A stretch of DNA of 64,000 bases from Streptomyces fradiae ATCC 10745 = DSM 40063 (GTDB lineage: Bacteria; Actinomycetota; Actinomycetes; Streptomycetales; Streptomycetaceae), in contig NZ_CP023696.1 of assembly GCF_008704425.1 (NCBI RefSeq), positions 3,210,501 through 3,274,500 on the forward strand, read 5' to 3'. A program made the position numbers and the translations under genes. Under the pieces are notes generated by a model. The model was not told the origin of the DNA and ran no database searches. It saw only the letters and a list, made by a program, of their open reading frames with translations. The number at the start of each line of letters is the position of its first letter. Positions within the stretch are counted from its first letter, which is position 1. Shown here one piece after another: positions 33,264-42,705 of the stretch.

Positions 33264-35330
33264 TCAGACGCCGATCGGGCGCCCGTCCCTGCGGTACACC
33301 GCGACGACCGCGGGGCGGACCAGCCGGCCCGGTCCGTCGGGCCACGACGAGGCGGGCTTCTCCACGGAGGCGCCGTCCACCTCGCCGGGGTGCTGCACGG
33401 CCACCAGGACGCGGCGCTCCTGGATGATCGGCCCGCACGTCTCGGCGCCCGCCGGGACGGTGAGGAACTGCTTCAGCTCACCGCGCCGCTCGCCGTGCGT
33501 GGCCACGCCGAACAGCCCGTCGTGCGAGCCGAGCGCGTTGCCGTCCGTGGAGATCCAGAGGTTGCCGTGCGGGTCGAAGGCGACGTTGTCCGGGCAGGAG
33601 ATGGGCGACACCTTCTCCTTCGGGTACCCGGCGAAGTAGGTGGCCGGGTCCTCCGGGTCGCCCGCCACGAGGAACAGCCGCCAGGCGAAGCCGTCCGCCG
33701 CCGGGTCGTCCCAGTGCTCGGCGAGCTCCAGGATCTGGCCGTGCTTGTTGCGGGCGCGCGGGTTGGCCTCGTCCGCGCCGGGCTTGCCGGCCGTGCCGCG
33801 CTGCGAGTTGTTGGTGAGGGCGACGTACACGCGGCCCGTGCGGGGCGACGGCTCGACGTCCTCGGGGCGGTCCATCTTCGTGGCGCCGACCTTGTCCGCG
33901 GCGAGGCGCGTGAAGACGTACACCTCCTCGGCGGTCATGCCGGGGACGTGCGACACGTCGCCCGTGGCGAGGGGGATCCACACGCCGGAGCCGTCGAACT
34001 CGCCGTCGGAGGGGAGCTTGCCGGTGCCGTCCAGCTCGGCGGCGGGCGAGTCGCCGGTCAGCCTCGCCACGTACAGCGTGCCCTCGTCGAGCAGGGTCAG
34101 GTTGTGGGCGCGGGCGGCGCGGGAGCCGCCCTTCATCATGCGCTTGGACGACACGAACTTGTAGAAGTAGTCGAACCGCTCGTCGTCGCCCATGTACACC
34201 ACCGGGCGGCCGTCGTCGGTCAGCCGGGGCTGCGCCGCCTCGTGCTTGAACCGGCCGAGCGCGGTGCGCTTGCGGGGCGTGGAGTCCGGGTCGTACGGGT
34301 CGAGTTCGACGACCCAGCCGAAGCGGTGGGACTCGTTCGGCTCCCGCTGGGCGTCGAAGCGCTTGTCGAACCGCTCCCACTTGCGCTCGGTCGGGCCGGA
34401 ACCGATGCCGTAGCGCTTGTCGGTGGCGGAGGAGCCGTTCGCGAAGTACTGGTTGAAGTTCTCCTCGCCGTGGAGCGTGGTGCCCCACGGGGTGGTGCCG
34501 CCCGCGCAGTTGTTGAGCGTGCCGAGGACCTTGCGGCCCGACGGGTCGGCGGAGGTCTTCAGCAGGTCGCCGCCGGCCGCCGGGCCGGTCATCTCGAACA
34601 CGCTGGTCGCGGTGAGGCGGCGGTTCAGCGGGTGGCGGGTGACCGGGGTCAGCCGGCCGGAGCGGTGCTCCTCCTGCACGACGACGACGGAGAGGCCGTG
34701 CGCCGCCCAGGCGATCTCGACCTGCTCGCGGGTCGGGTTCTCCGGGTCGTAGCCGCGGAACATCAGGACCTCGTCGGTGTACTCGTGGTTCGCGACGAGC
34801 ACCTGGCGGCCCGGCTCGCCCCGCAGCGGCAGCAGGGAGAGGAAGTCGTTGTTGTAACCGAACTGGCCCGCCTGCGCCTTGGCGGTCTGCCGGTCCGGGT
34901 CGAAGGCGGGCGCGCCGCGCAGGATCGGCTCGCCCCAGCGGATGACCACGTTCTGGGTGTAGCCGGGCGGGACGGTGACCTGGTCCGCCGTGTTGGGCGC
35001 GACGGGAGTGAAGCGCAGGCCGCGCGCGCCCTGTGCCCTGCCGGAGGGGCCGCCGTGCCCGTGGCCCCGTCCCGCCTGGGCGGCGTGTGCCTCCGGGGCG
35101 CCCGCGCCGAGGACGGCGCCGCCCGCGGCGGTCGCGACGGTGACCACGGCGGCGGCGCGCACCATCGAACGGCGGGAGAGCGCGCCGGCGATGACGTCGC
35201 CCACGTACGGGTTGCCGCTGGTGTTGGGCACGTCGTGGAAGCAGGCGTCCCCGCAGCGGTAACGGCAGGTCAGGGCGGACCGGCCGCCGGCGTGCGGGGT
35301 CGTGGTGAGCAACGGCAGCAGCTTGCGCAC
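33264..35330 (-). CDS. PhoX-family (DUF839) secreted alkaline phosphatase
   Basis: 688 residues. GTG 35330 follows AAGGAGG. The N-terminus has the cysteine block CRYRCGDACFHDVPNTSGN, then a twin-arginine signal with SRRSMVRAAA. The beta-propeller contains TPWGTTLHGEENFNQYF, FGWVVELDPYDP and CPDNVAFDPHGNLWIS, residues that hold the Ca/Fe site in PhoX. It should release phosphate from organic esters outside the cell. A PHO-box-like site lies 94 nt upstream, which fits phosphate-starvation control by PhoP. Confidence 0.9.
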   Translation of the reverse strand: MRKLLPLLTTTPHAGGRSALTCRYRCGDACFHDVPNTSGNPYVGDVIAGALSRRSMVRAAAVVTVATAAGGAVLGAGAPEAHAAQAGRGHGHGGPSGRAQGARGLRFTPVAPNTADQVTVPPGYTQNVVIRWGEPILRGAPAFDPDRQTAKAQAGQFGYNNDFLSLLPLRGEPGRQVLVANHEYTDEVLMFRGYDPENPTREQVEIAWAAHGLSVVVVQEEHRSGRLTPVTRHPLNRRLTATSVFEMTGPAAGGDLLKTSADPSGRKVLGTLNNCAGGTTPWGTTLHGEENFNQYFANGSSATDKRYGIGSGPTERKWERFDKRFDAQREPNESHRFGWVVELDPYDPDSTPRKRTALGRFKHEAAQPRLTDDGRPVVYMGDDERFDYFYKFVSSKRMMKGGSRAARAHNLTLLDEGTLYVARLTGDSPAAELDGTGKLPSDGEFDGSGVWIPLATGDVSHVPGMTAEEVYVFTRLAADKVGATKMDRPEDVEPSPRTGRVYVALTNNSQRGTAGKPGADEANPRARNKHGQILELAEHWDDPAADGFAWRLFLVAGDPEDPATYFAGYPKEKVSPISCPDNVAFDPHGNLWISTDGNALGSHDGLFGVATHGERRGELKQFLTVPAGAETCGPIIQERRVLVAVQHPGEVDGASVEKPASSWPDGPGRLVRPAVVAVYRRDGRPIGV

Positions 35331-35423
35331 GGGTTCCTCCTTCGGCGCGCACCGCGCCGACGTGGTGTCTCGATCGTCCGGCGGCGACGTTAGGCGGATC
35401 CCCGTGCAGGGCGGCGGCGGAGG

Positions 35424-35441
35424 GGTGAACGTGTGATGAAT
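35424..35441 (-). promoter_or_regulatory. PHO-box-like PhoP site upstream of the phosphatase
   Basis: Read leftward: ATTCATC-ACAC-GTTCACC, two 7-nt units with a 4-nt gap, i.e. the 11-nt-period direct repeats of the streptomycete PHO box (GTTCACC type). It ends 93 nt before the phosphatase GTG. The downstream unit is a perfect match. Confidence 0.6.
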
Positions 35442-35598
35442 GCGGGGCAAAGGGGGCGGGGTTGACGCGAATGGACGCCACCCTTCCGCGCCACTCCGGG
35501 CGGCTAACCTTACGTGTCCGCCCTGGCCAGGGATGATTCCCAGGTATTCCCAGCAGTACGGACATATACGGCACCCAATATGCGAAAGGCCATGGCCC

Positions 35599-37452
35599 AT
35601 GGGCATTCGGAGCTTGCTGCGCAAGGTGTTCGGCCGCGACCGCGACGACGAGCGGGACGCGGGTACGTCGACGGCCACTCCCTCCGTCCCGCCCCAGGCG
35701 GAACGCACGGTGCCGCGGGACGAGCCGTCGACGTCGGCGACGGTCCCGTCCCAGCAGGACCGCCAGGACACCGACCGGTCCCCGGAGGAGGTCGCGGCGG
35801 AACTGGTGGCGGCGTCCTTCGACGACCCGAAGCCCACCATTCCCCCCGCCCGCACCGACTCCGCCGCCCACCCGGAGCCGGAGGCCGCCGCGGAGCCCGA
35901 GGCGGACGCCGCCGCCCCGGCCTCCGGGACCGTCACCCCGGCGCGCGAGGCGGACGCCGCCCCGGCACCCGAGTCCGGGGCCACCCCGGCGCGGGAGGCG
36001 AGCGTCCCGGCACCCGAGGCGGACGCCGCCCCGGCCGGCCCGGAGGCCGAAGCGGCACCGGAGCCCGCCACCGAGGCCACCGCCGCCCCGGCGGAGGCCG
36101 CAGCCGCGCCGCAGCCCGCGACCGAGCGGGAGCCCGAGGCCGCGCGAAGCGACGCTTCCGAGGAGAAGACCGACCCCGCGGCCGCCGCCTCGGCGGTGCC
36201 CGAAGCCGAGGCGCGGGCCGCCGAGCCCGGTGACGCCCCCTCGGACGGCAGGCCCGCCACCGAGGCGAGCACCCGGCCGGAGGCCGGGCCCGACGCCGAC
36301 GCCCCTGCGTCCGTGGATCGGGCGCCGACCGCCGGGAACGACGCCGCCCCGGCCCCCGCTCCGGCCGCCGGGACGGCGGAGACCCGCACGCCGGACACCG
36401 ACGCCGACGCCGATGCGACCGCGGGTACCGAGGCCACCGGGGCCGGACCGCAGGAGGCCCGTGACGGGGCCACCGCCGAGGAGGAGAGCGGGCCCGCCGC
36501 CGACCCGGAGCCCGAGACCACCGCGGCGGACGAGCGCCCGGCGACCGCCGGCGACCCCACCGCCGCCGCGGGCCGCCCCGACCCGGCCCCCGCCCAGGAC
36601 GAGCCGGAGCCCGCCACCACGGACCAGCCCGAACCGTCCGCCACCGACGCACCCGAGCCGACCGGCATCACCGCCACCGAACCGGCCACCGCCGAAGCAG
36701 TCCCCGCCCCCGAGCCGGCCACCGCCGAAGCAACCACCACCGAAGCGGCCCCCGCCCCCGCCCCCGCCGACCAGCGCGAGCCCGGCACCTCCGCCGTGGC
36801 CCTGCGGCAGGTCAAGCGCGTCGCGCCGGAGGGCGTGGCCGAGGCGTACAAGGCCGCCGGTGCGGCGCTGCGGGGGCGCGGGCTCCTCGGGGCGCGCGCC
36901 ACGGTGTACCTGGTGCTCGACCGGTCGGGCTCCATGCGCCCGTACTACAAGGACGGCAGCGCGCAGCGCCTCGGCGAGCAGGCGCTGGCCCTCGCCGCGC
37001 ACCTGGACGAGAAGGCGACCGTGCCCGTCGTCTTCTTCTCCACCGAGATCGACGGCACGGGGGAGCTGACCCTCGACAACGCCGAGGACCGCGTCACCGC
37101 CCTCCACGACGGCCTCGGCCGCATGGGCCGCACCAACTACGACCGCGCCGTGCGCGAGGTCCTCGCCCACCACGAGAAGGCCGGCCCGGACCGCCCCGCG
37201 CTGGTGGTCTTCCAGACGGACGGCGCCCCGGAGTCCAGGACGGCCGCCACCCAGGCCCTGGAGGAGGCCGCCGCGACGGGGCGGCCGGTGTTCTGGCAGT
37301 TCGTGGCGTTCGGCGAGGAGGACGCCAAGGCGTTCGACTACCTCCGCAGGCTCGACGTCGCGAACACCGCCTTCGTCCACGCGGGGCCCGCCCCCAAGGA
37401 CGTCCCGCACGCCCGCTTCTTCCGGGAGCTCCTCGCCGCCTGGTCCGTCTGA
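35599..37452 (+). CDS. VWA-domain protein with long Ala/Glu/Pro-rich region
   Basis: 617 residues: a short basic start ([14 protein letters not shown]), about 350 residues of acidic Ala/Pro/Glu/Thr low complexity, then a von Willebrand A domain. The MIDAS is complete in outline: DRSGSM at residues 441-446, GRTNYDRAV and FQTDGAPES. Related to TerF/YfbK-type cytosolic VWA proteins of streptomycetes; partner unknown. No signal peptide. The disordered region is coded by simple [17 protein letters not shown]. Confidence 0.8.
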   Translation: MGIRSLLRKVFGRDRDDERDAGTSTATPSVPPQAERTVPRDEPSTSATVPSQQDRQDTDRSPEEVAAELVAASFDDPKPTIPPARTDSAAHPEPEAAAEPEADAAAPASGTVTPAREADAAPAPESGATPAREASVPAPEADAAPAGPEAEAAPEPATEATAAPAEAAAAPQPATEREPEAARSDASEEKTDPAAAASAVPEAEARAAEPGDAPSDGRPATEASTRPEAGPDADAPASVDRAPTAGNDAAPAPAPAAGTAETRTPDTDADADATAGTEATGAGPQEARDGATAEEESGPAADPEPETTAADERPATAGDPTAAAGRPDPAPAQDEPEPATTDQPEPSATDAPEPTGITATEPATAEAVPAPEPATAEATTTEAAPAPAPADQREPGTSAVALRQVKRVAPEGVAEAYKAAGAALRGRGLLGARATVYLVLDRSGSMRPYYKDGSAQRLGEQALALAAHLDEKATVPVVFFSTEIDGTGELTLDNAEDRVTALHDGLGRMGRTNYDRAVREVLAHHEKAGPDRPALVVFQTDGAPESRTAATQALEEAAATGRPVFWQFVAFGEEDAKAFDYLRRLDVANTAFVHAGPAPKDVPHARFFRELLAAWSV

Positions 37453-37607
37453 GGCCCGGCGCCCACCGCCGGTGCGGTGACCGGGCCGGCCGCCGCGGCC
37501 CGGTCGCCCACCGGACCGGCGGCCCGCCCGGCCCCCGCGGCGCGAGCGACGTCCCGCACCGTGAACGACGGCGAGGGGCGCTTCGGCCGACCGATAGGAT
37601 TTCGACC

Positions 37608-39227
37608 ATGGCGGCCACTGGATCCGAGAAGCAAGGGGGCGAAGGCGTGAAGTCCTTCTACGTCACGACCCCCATCTACTACGTCAACGACGCTCCTCAC
37701 CTGGGCCACGCCTACACGACCGTCGCAGGCGACGTGCTCACGCGCTGGCACCGTCAGCGCGGCGAGAAGGTGTGGTACCTCACCGGCACGGACGAGCACG
37801 GTCAGAAGATCATGCGCACGGCCGACGCGAACGGGGTCACCCCGCAGGAGTGGTGCGACAAGCTCGTCGAGGAGGCGTGGAAGCCCCTCTGGGAGCACCT
37901 GGAGATCGCCAACGACGACTTCATCCGCACCACGGAGAAGCGCCACACCGACCGCGTCCAGGAGTTCGTGCAGGACCTGTACGACAAGGGCGAGATCTAC
38001 AAGGGCGGCTACGAGGGCCCGTACTGCGTGGGCTGCGAGGAGTACAAGCTCCCCGGCGACCTGATCGAGGACGAGCAGGGCGCCAAGCTCTGCCCGATCC
38101 ACAAGAAGCCGGTGGAGATCCTCAAGGAGGAGAACTACTTCTTCAAGCTCTCCGCCTACGGCCCGAAGCTGCTGGAGTTCTACGAGGCGAACCCGGACTT
38201 CATCCAGCCCGAGTCGGCCCGCAACGAGGTCGTGAACTTCGTCAAGCAGGGCCTCCAGGACCTGTCGATCTCCCGCTCCACGTTCGACTGGGGCATCCCG
38301 ATCCCGTGGGACGACAAGCACGTCATCTACGTGTGGGTCGACGCCCTGCTGAACTACGCGACGGCCGTCGGCTACGGCGCCGACCAGGCGAAGTTCGACG
38401 CGACGTTCCCGGCGGACGTGCATCTGGTCGGCAAGGACATCCTGCGCTTCCACGCGGTGATCTGGCCGGCCATGCTGATGGCGCAGGGCCTGCCCGTGCC
38501 GGGGAAGGTCGCCGCGAACGGCTGGCTGATGGTCGGCGGCGAGAAGATGTCGAAGTCGAACCTGACCGGCATCAAGCCGCAGGACCTGACCTCGCACTTC
38601 GGCGTGGACGCCTACCGCTGGTACTTCCTGCGGGCCATCGCGTTCGGCAGCGACGGCTCGTTCTCGTGGGAGGACTTCACCGCCCGCTACACCTCCGAGC
38701 TGGCCAACGACTACGGCAACCTCGCCTCGCGCGTCGCGGCGATGGTCGGCAAGTACTTCGACGGCGCCCTGCCGGAGGCCACGGCGGCCGGGGACGCCGA
38801 GCAGGCGGTCCAGCGCGGCCTGGCCGAGGCGGTCGCCGAGGCCGACCGGAAGATCGGCGAGGAGCTGGACTTCCAGGGCGGCATCCTGGCCGTCTTCGAC
38901 TTCGTGAAGCAGGTCAACGGCTACATCACGGAGCAGGAGCCCTGGAAGGTCGCCAAGGACGACTCGCCTGAGGGCCGCGCCCGTCTGGCGACGATCCTCT
39001 ACACGGCGGCCGAGTCGCTGCGCGCCGTGGCCGTCCTGCTCAACCCGGTCATGCCCGAGACCTCCCAGAAGCTGTGGGAGTCCCTCGGCGCGGAGCCCGC
39101 CCTGGGCGCCCTCGCCGACCAGCGGCTCGCCGACTCCGGCCGGTGGGGACAGCTCCCGGCCGGGGTGACGGTGACGAAGGGCGCGGTGCTCTTCCCGCGT
39201 CTGGAGGAGCCCAAGAAGGACGCCTGA
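37608..39227 (+). CDS. metG: Methionyl-tRNA synthetase
   Basis: 539 residues, class I synthetase charging tRNA-Met. HIGH-type motif HLGH at 31-34, KMSKS at 313-317, and the CP-domain cysteines in GPYCVGCEEYKL with only one knuckle. It lacks the C-terminal tRNA-binding domain, as is usual in actinobacteria. The first 14 residues (to VKSFYVTTPIYYV) are not conserved, so translation could start at GTG 37647. Single rightward gene. Confidence 0.96.
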   Translation: MAATGSEKQGGEGVKSFYVTTPIYYVNDAPHLGHAYTTVAGDVLTRWHRQRGEKVWYLTGTDEHGQKIMRTADANGVTPQEWCDKLVEEAWKPLWEHLEIANDDFIRTTEKRHTDRVQEFVQDLYDKGEIYKGGYEGPYCVGCEEYKLPGDLIEDEQGAKLCPIHKKPVEILKEENYFFKLSAYGPKLLEFYEANPDFIQPESARNEVVNFVKQGLQDLSISRSTFDWGIPIPWDDKHVIYVWVDALLNYATAVGYGADQAKFDATFPADVHLVGKDILRFHAVIWPAMLMAQGLPVPGKVAANGWLMVGGEKMSKSNLTGIKPQDLTSHFGVDAYRWYFLRAIAFGSDGSFSWEDFTARYTSELANDYGNLASRVAAMVGKYFDGALPEATAAGDAEQAVQRGLAEAVAEADRKIGEELDFQGGILAVFDFVKQVNGYITEQEPWKVAKDDSPEGRARLATILYTAAESLRAVAVLLNPVMPETSQKLWESLGAEPALGALADQRLADSGRWGQLPAGVTVTKGAVLFPRLEEPKKDA

Positions 39228-39468
39228 CGCACGCCCGGCCCCGGCGGGCCCCCGGCACCCGTGGGCAGCCGGGCCCCCGGCCGGATGGCCGGGCCCCGGC
39301 CCCGCCCGGCCGCACCACCGGTACCACCGCTGCGACCGCCGCCCCCGCCACCCGGCCGGGGCGGCGGTCGCCGCCGTATGGGGCCTGCCCCCGGTCGTCA
39401 CCGGTGGGGCACCCCGACGGGACCGTCACGACGATCCCTGCCGTCACCGGCGGGGCACCGCCGCCCGG

Positions 39469-40452
39469 TCAGCGGGCCAGGCTCGCCACGTCCCCCATCA
39501 CCACGACCGGCTGGTGCGCCGGGTCCAGCCAGCGCAGCAGCTCGCGGATGTGCGTACGGAGCAGCGAGACGCAGCCCTGCGTGGGGCCCTCGTGGTCGAC
39601 GTGGATCCAGATGCCGCCGCCCCGGTCCTCTCCGAGCGGCCGGGTCTTGTCGAGGGGGGTCGTGCCGGGCACCCGGTTGTAGTTGATGGCCACGACGTGG
39701 TCGAAGGAGCCCTCCAGCGGTTCGCCGAGGGAGCCGCTGCCGACGGCGACGAAGTGGCGGTCCTCGTCGTACGGGAGCCGTGTGCCCGGATCGGGGAGGA
39801 GGCCGCCCGCGTCCGTGAGCCGGAAGACGCCGACCGGGGAGCGCAGGTCGCCCCGGACGTGGTGGTCGGTCCAGCCGCTGACCGCGTTGTGCGCGGGCCA
39901 CGGGGCGGAGGCGGCGGTCCAGCCCGCGCCGGGCCGGCGCTCGTACAGGGTGGCCGTGCCGGTGCCGACGTCCCGGCCGTGCCCGCGGACGACGACGGCC
40001 TGGAGACTGGCGGGCGGGATCTGCGCGCGGGTCCTCGGGCCGAGCCCGGGGATCTCGGCGGGTGCGGCGGGCGGTCCCGGCACGCCCCTGCGCGGCGCGG
40101 TCGCCGCCGGGGACGCCGTGCCCCGCGGGGCCGTGGTGCCCTGCGCGGACCCCGTGCCCTGCGCGGACCCCGTGCCCTGCGGGGACACGGTGCCCTTCGG
40201 GCCGGGGACGGCGTGCCGGTGAGCCTCGCCCGGCGCCGTACTCCGCACCTCACCGCCCGCCGCGCCGGCCCCGCCGGGGCCTTCCGGCGCACCGGAGCCG
40301 CCCGGCGAACCGGGTCCGGCCGCCGTGCCGGCGGGGCCGGACGGGCCGCCGGGGCCGCCCGGTCCGGTGGTGCCGCAGGCGGACAGGGGCAGCAGCGCGA
40401 GCAGCAGCGTCGCGGCGAGGAGGCGGTGGGGGCTTCGCTGGACGGGCGGCAT
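39469..40452 (-). CDS. L,D-transpeptidase-like (YkuD) lipoprotein
   Basis: 327 residues. A lipobox (LLPLSACG) follows a hydrophobic signal helix, then a Gly/Pro-rich linker with 18-bp repeats coding GSAQGT (about 40135-40205). The YkuD-type domain has IHVDHEGPTQGCVSL: conserved H284 and catalytic Cys294. The expected Arg after Cys is Ser, as in many actinobacterial secreted members. It may cross-link or trim peptidoglycan from the outer face of the membrane. ATG 40452 follows GAAAGG. Confidence 0.8.
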   Translation of the reverse strand: MPPVQRSPHRLLAATLLLALLPLSACGTTGPGGPGGPSGPAGTAAGPGSPGGSGAPEGPGGAGAAGGEVRSTAPGEAHRHAVPGPKGTVSPQGTGSAQGTGSAQGTTAPRGTASPAATAPRRGVPGPPAAPAEIPGLGPRTRAQIPPASLQAVVVRGHGRDVGTGTATLYERRPGAGWTAASAPWPAHNAVSGWTDHHVRGDLRSPVGVFRLTDAGGLLPDPGTRLPYDEDRHFVAVGSGSLGEPLEGSFDHVVAINYNRVPGTTPLDKTRPLGEDRGGGIWIHVDHEGPTQGCVSLLRTHIRELLRWLDPAHQPVVVMGDVASLAR

Positions 40453-40702
40453 GTCGGGCCTTTCGGGGCGGTCGGTGCGCGGTCTCCCCATCAGGGGTCC
40501 CACGCCGGGCCACGGCCGGAACGCCCCACCCCCCAGATCGCCCCCGTACGCACGACCGGGCCACCGCCCGACGGCCCTCCGACGGCCGTCCCGAGGGCCC
40601 GCCCGGCAGCCCTTCCGCCGGCCCCGAGGGCCACCCGGCGCTCCGGCCGCCCCGGCCACCCCGGCGACCACCCGGCGGCCCCGCCGGCGGCGGGTACGGG
40701 AA

Positions 40703-40736
40703 GGGCCCCGAAACCGGTCGATCGGTTCCGGGGCCC
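40703..40736 (-). terminator. Terminator of aspS
   Basis: 14-bp stem with one mismatch (40703-40716 with 40723-40736), 6-nt loop, about 35 nt past the aspS stop. Confidence 0.75.
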
Positions 40737-40771
40737 TCGCCCACGCCCGTGCCTGCCGGGCTACATCCGTC

Positions 40772-42538
40772 CTACTTGTCGGCCGCGGGCTTGCGCAGCG
40801 CGATGTTCAGCTCGCGCAGCCGGGCCTCGTCCAGCACGGTCGGGGCGCCCATCATCAGATCCTGGGCGTTGCCGTTGAGCGGGAAGGCGATCGTCTCGCG
40901 GATGTTCGGCTCGTCGGCGAGCAGCATGACGATGCGGTCCACGCCCGGGGCGATGCCGCCGTGCGGCGGGGCGCCGAAGCGGAACGCGCGCAGCATGCCC
41001 GCGAACTCCTCCTCGACGGTCTCCCGCTCGTACCCGGCGATCTCGAACGCCTTCAGCATGATCTCGGGCTCGTGGTTCCGGATCGCGCCGGAGGACAGCT
41101 CGACGCCGTTGCAGACGATGTCGTACTGCCAGGCGAGGATGTCGAGCGGGTCCTTCTCCTCCAGGTCCTTCATGCCGCCCTGGGGCATGGAGAACGGGTT
41201 GTGGGAGAAGTCGATCTTGCCGGTCTCCTCGTCCTTCTCGTACATCGGGAAGTCGACGATCCAGCAGAAGCGGAAGACGTCCTCCTCGAAGTGGCCGGCG
41301 CGCCTGGCGGCCTCGACGCGGACCGCGCCCATGATCTTGGAGACCTCGTCGAAGTCGCCCGCGCCGAAGAAGACCGCGTGGCCGGGCTTCAGGCCGAGGC
41401 GGTCGACCAGCGTCTTGACGTTCTCCTCGGTGAGGAACTTCGCGATGGGGCCGGTGAAGGCCATGTCCTCACCGACGCGGATCCAGGCGAGGCCCTTGGC
41501 CCCCTGCTCCACGGCGAAGTCGCCCATCGAGTCGAAGAACTTGCGCGGCTGGTCCTGCACGGCCGGGACCGGCAGGGCGCGGACATGCTTGCCCGCGAAC
41601 GCCTTGAACTCGGAGTCCGCGAAGACGTCCGTGATGTCGACCAGTTCGAGCCGGGCGCGCAGGTCCGGCTTGTCGGAGCCGTACTTCAGCATCGCCTCGC
41701 GGAACGGGATGCGCGGGAACGGCGAGGTGACGTGGCGGCCGCCGCCGAACTCCTCGAACAGCTCGGTCATGAGCTTCTCGATCGGCTGGAAGACGTCCTC
41801 CTGCTCGACGAAGGACATCTCCACGTCGAGCTGGTAGAACTCGCCCGGCGAGCGGTCGGCGCGGGCGTCCTCGTCGCGGAAGCAGGGCGCGATCTGGAAG
41901 TAGCGGTCGAAGCCGGAGACCATCAGGAGCTGCTTGAACTGCTGCGGCGCCTGCGGGAGGGCGTAGAACTTGCCCGGGTTGAGGCGGGAGGGCACCACGA
42001 AGTCGCGGGCGCCCTCGGGCGAGGTCGCGGTGAGGATGGGCGTGGCCATCTCGTTGAAGCCGAGGGCGACCATCTTGTGCCGGATCGCGGAGATCACGGC
42101 CGTGCGCAGCATGATGTTGCGGTGCATGCGCTCGCGGCGCAGGTCGAGGAAGCGGTACTCCAGGCGCCGCTCCTCGTTGACGCCGTCGTCCGCGTTGATG
42201 GTGAAGGGCAGCGGGCCGGCGGCGCCGAGCACCTCGACCTCGGAGACCTCGACCTCGACCTCGCCGGTGGGCAGGTCCGCGTTGACGTTCTCGGCGCCAC
42301 GCGAGACGACCTTGCCGTCGACGCGGACGACGGACTCCTTGGTCTGCTTGTCGAGGGCCTCGTACGCGGGGGTGCCGGGCCGGGCGACGAGCTGCGTGAT
42401 GCCGTAGTGATCGCGCAGATCGATGAAGAGGATGCCGCCCAGGTCGCGCCGATTGTGCAGCCAGCCGCTCAGCCGGACGTCGGTGCCGACGTCAGAAGCG
42501 CGGAGCTCGCCGCAGGTGTGGGACCTGTACCGATGCAT
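40772..42538 (-). CDS. aspS: Aspartyl-tRNA synthetase (bacterial type)
   Basis: 588 residues, class II synthetase. N-terminal OB fold ([23 protein letters not shown]), motif 2 [20 protein letters not shown], the bacterial GAD insertion domain and motif 3 [13 protein letters not shown]. Actinobacteria generally use GatCAB, so this enzyme is likely non-discriminating (Asp and Asn tRNAs); that is family knowledge, not seen here. A parS site lies 75 nt upstream. Confidence 0.97.
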   Translation of the reverse strand: MHRYRSHTCGELRASDVGTDVRLSGWLHNRRDLGGILFIDLRDHYGITQLVARPGTPAYEALDKQTKESVVRVDGKVVSRGAENVNADLPTGEVEVEVSEVEVLGAAGPLPFTINADDGVNEERRLEYRFLDLRRERMHRNIMLRTAVISAIRHKMVALGFNEMATPILTATSPEGARDFVVPSRLNPGKFYALPQAPQQFKQLLMVSGFDRYFQIAPCFRDEDARADRSPGEFYQLDVEMSFVEQEDVFQPIEKLMTELFEEFGGGRHVTSPFPRIPFREAMLKYGSDKPDLRARLELVDITDVFADSEFKAFAGKHVRALPVPAVQDQPRKFFDSMGDFAVEQGAKGLAWIRVGEDMAFTGPIAKFLTEENVKTLVDRLGLKPGHAVFFGAGDFDEVSKIMGAVRVEAARRAGHFEEDVFRFCWIVDFPMYEKDEETGKIDFSHNPFSMPQGGMKDLEEKDPLDILAWQYDIVCNGVELSSGAIRNHEPEIMLKAFEIAGYERETVEEEFAGMLRAFRFGAPPHGGIAPGVDRIVMLLADEPNIRETIAFPLNGNAQDLMMGAPTVLDEARLRELNIALRKPAADK

Positions 42539-42612
42539 CGTGGTTCATCCAGTCTTCGCGGATCGGGGTCTGTGGTGCGTGGTGCTGTCGTGCACGGCTT
42601 CACGGACGCGTG

Positions 42613-42626
42613 GTTTCACGTGAAAC
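42613..42626. promoter_or_regulatory. parS, ParB-binding site (perfect 14-mer)
   Basis: GTTTCACGTGAAAC again, in the divergent gap between aspS and the PP2C gene. Same sequence as 4228-4241, about 38.4 kb away. The pair supports an origin-proximal position. Confidence 0.9.
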
Positions 42627-42705
42627 ACAGACCAGGGTACCGGGCGGCGGGTTCCGGGCTTTCGCACACTGGCGTCGCCTCCACCCATCTCCATAAAGTG
42701 GGGCA

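Noticed and set aside
40135..40205. 18-bp repeats as a separate non-coding element
   Set aside because: They are in frame and encode the GSAQGT linker of the YkuD lipoprotein.
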